Shown here piece by piece: positions 62,735 to 64,000 of a stretch of 64,000 nt of DNA; position 1 is the first letter of the stretch, and every line of letters starts with the position of its first letter. The notes under the pieces were generated by a model. The model worked only from the letters and a program-made list of their open reading frames with translations. It did not search any database and had not been told where the DNA came from. Source of the stretch: Methyloversatilis sp. (GTDB taxonomy: Bacteria > Pseudomonadota > Gammaproteobacteria > Burkholderiales > Rhodocyclaceae); the NCBI RefSeq assembly GCF_030698125.1, contig NZ_JAUYNV010000017.1:1-64000 (forward strand). The letters run 5' to 3'. A program made the translations under genes and the position numbers.

Positions 62735-64000
62735 GTGACAGCCATTCCTGCGGGCCTCGATGCGAGCCCGACCTACATTCCGCCGCGGCCACAGGCGCTG
62801 TCGCCCATCATTTCGCTGTTCCGTCTGATTGCGCAGGGCGATGGCGACCTGCTGAGCCTGCTGCCGGCTGACGCCTACCGTGTGCCGGTGGGCCATCTGG
62901 GCTATTCGCGGCGGCAGATACTGATCGTCAATGATCCGCAGTTCTATCGCAGCATCCTGACCGATCCGACCGACATCTATCCGAAGAATGACCTGATGGT
63001 GGGCGCGCTGGAACCGCTGGTCGGCAACTCGATCTTCGTGTCGTCCGGCGACACCTGGCGCAAGCAGCGCCGCATGATTGATCCGGCCTTTTCGCACATG
63101 CGGCTCAGTCAGGCCTTCCCGTCGATGGCGGCCGGTGTCGATGCCTGTGAAGACACGCTGCGCGAGCAGGCACTGACCGGTGAAGCCTTTTCGCTCGATC
63201 TGGCGATGAGCCACCTGACGGCCGACATCATCTGCCGCACGGTGTTTTCGACTTCGTTCGACACGAAGGCGTCGCGCGAAGTATTCGATGCGTTCACGCT
63301 GTTCGAGCGCAGCGTGGCCCAGGTCGAGTGGAAGCGGCTCATTTTCGATCCGGCATGGAAGCGCGTCGATCAGCGCCCGGACGTCGAAGCCGCCTGCCGC
63401 ATCATCCGCCAGCGCCTGGGTGAACTGGTCGATACGCATCTGACCGGGCCGATCACGCGCTGGAACGACATCGCCGCCGAAATGGTGAATGCGGAAGACC
63501 CGGAAACCGGCGACCGTTTCGACCGCAAGGAGCTGATCGACCAGCTGGGTGTCATGTTCCTCGCCGGCCACGAAACCACGGCCAGCGTGCTGACCTGGGT
63601 GTTCTTCATCCTGAGTTCGCAGCACGACACGGTGGCGCGCATGCGCGCCGAGGTGGATGCGGTGGTGGGCGAGGGCGACATCGGCTTCGAGCACATCCGC
63701 CGGCTCACCTTCACGCGCAACGTGTTCCGCGAAACCATGCGGCTGTATCCGCCCATCACCTTCATTCCGCGCGTGGCGGCCGAGGCGACGCAGATCGGCA
63801 AATACCGGGTGAAGCGGGGCGCGATGATCATGATTTCGCCATGGACCATCCACCGCAACGAAAATTACTGGCGCAACGCCCACCACTTCGACCCCGACCG
63901 CTTCAGCGCCGAACGCGAGCACGAACTGGTGCCCGGCGCCTATCTGCCATTCGGGCTCGGACCGCGCGTGTGCGTCGGCGCCGCCTTCGCAACCACCGAA
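62735..64000 (+). CDS. Cytochrome P450 (partial, runs off the window)
   Basis: 422 residues are visible, starting at a GTG (62735) with no strong ribosome binding site; the C-terminal few tens of residues are missing. Visible P450 features are the I-helix LAGHETTASVLTWVF, the K-helix RETMR and the haem loop FGLGPRVCVG with C413 as the thiolate ligand. Its place opposite crtD-crtI suggests oxygenation of a carotenoid or terpenoid. The family within P450 is not determined. Confidence 0.88.
   Translation, partial: MTAIPAGLDASPTYIPPRPQALSPIISLFRLIAQGDGDLLSLLPADAYRVPVGHLGYSRRQILIVNDPQFYRSILTDPTDIYPKNDLMVGALEPLVGNSIFVSSGDTWRKQRRMIDPAFSHMRLSQAFPSMAAGVDACEDTLREQALTGEAFSLDLAMSHLTADIICRTVFSTSFDTKASREVFDAFTLFERSVAQVEWKRLIFDPAWKRVDQRPDVEAACRIIRQRLGELVDTHLTGPITRWNDIAAEMVNAEDPETGDRFDRKELIDQLGVMFLAGHETTASVLTWVFFILSSQHDTVARMRAEVDAVVGEGDIGFEHIRRLTFTRNVFRETMRLYPPITFIPRVAAEATQIGKYRVKRGAMIMISPWTIHRNENYWRNAHHFDPDRFSAEREHELVPGAYLPFGLGPRVCVGAAFATTE

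Overview
The window is from a GC-rich betaproteobacterium. The sequence-level reasons are the uninterrupted S10-spc-alpha ribosomal block with secY-infA-rpmJ inside it, a CysB-controlled assimilatory sulfate set, PEP-CTERM surface proteins with PrsT (an exopolysaccharide/exosortase trait of freshwater proteobacteria), and a Nit1C cluster. A Rhodocyclales organism such as Methyloversatilis would fit, but that genus-level guess rests on memory of gene content, not on a search.

Layout. 1-14.3 kb: the end of tuf, then the S10, spc and alpha ribosomal operons through rpoA and rplQ, closed by a strong terminator. 14.3-20.0 kb: a leftward sulfate-to-sulfide operon (TauE-like permease, siroheme sulfite reductase, DUF934 protein, Fe-S APS reductase, SUMT siroheme methyltransferase), divergent from a CysB-type LysR regulator. 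20.1-29.2 kb: a PhoX-like fragment, the TPR protein PrsT, two PEP-CTERM proteins, an Atm1-type ABC exporter, a decayed cyclase/kinase gene and a small HMA-like protein. 29.3-38.5 kb: a ten-gene leftward operon holding the conserved Nit1C set (MSMEG_0572-type protein, nitrilase, radical SAM, acetyltransferase, AIR-synthase-like, glycosyltransferase, MSMEG_0570-type protein, flavin oxidoreductase), extended by an LnmK-like protein and a MocR-type regulator. 38.8-52.2 kb: a MgtC/DUF4010 membrane protein, then a fatty-acid degradation locus opened by an apparently autoregulated TetR repressor. It holds FadE, two thiolases, two multifunctional hydratase/dehydrogenases with opposite domain order, a thioesterase and FadL. 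52.2-59.2 kb: DsbC, a UbiH-type hydroxylase, tRNA-Met(CAT), a SOUL haem protein, a tandem pair of PEP-CTERM paralogues and an alpha/beta hydrolase. 59.2-64.0 kb: carotenoid desaturases CrtI and CrtD, divergent from a cytochrome P450 cut by the window end.

The most interesting signals are regulatory. All three independent PEP-CTERM transcription units have a well-matched sigma-54 promoter. Each also has a shared 17-bp upstream motif (TGTCG-N7-T-N-ACA) at 68, 89 or 69 bp from the -24 element, i.e. on the same helical face. This looks like the enhancer of a sigma-54 activator such as PrsR. The Nit1C operon has its own sigma-54-like element, and direct repeats of TGCGATCAAT upstream could bind the MocR-type regulator encoded at its end. 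No insertion sequences, CRISPR arrays, prophage genes or rRNA genes were seen.
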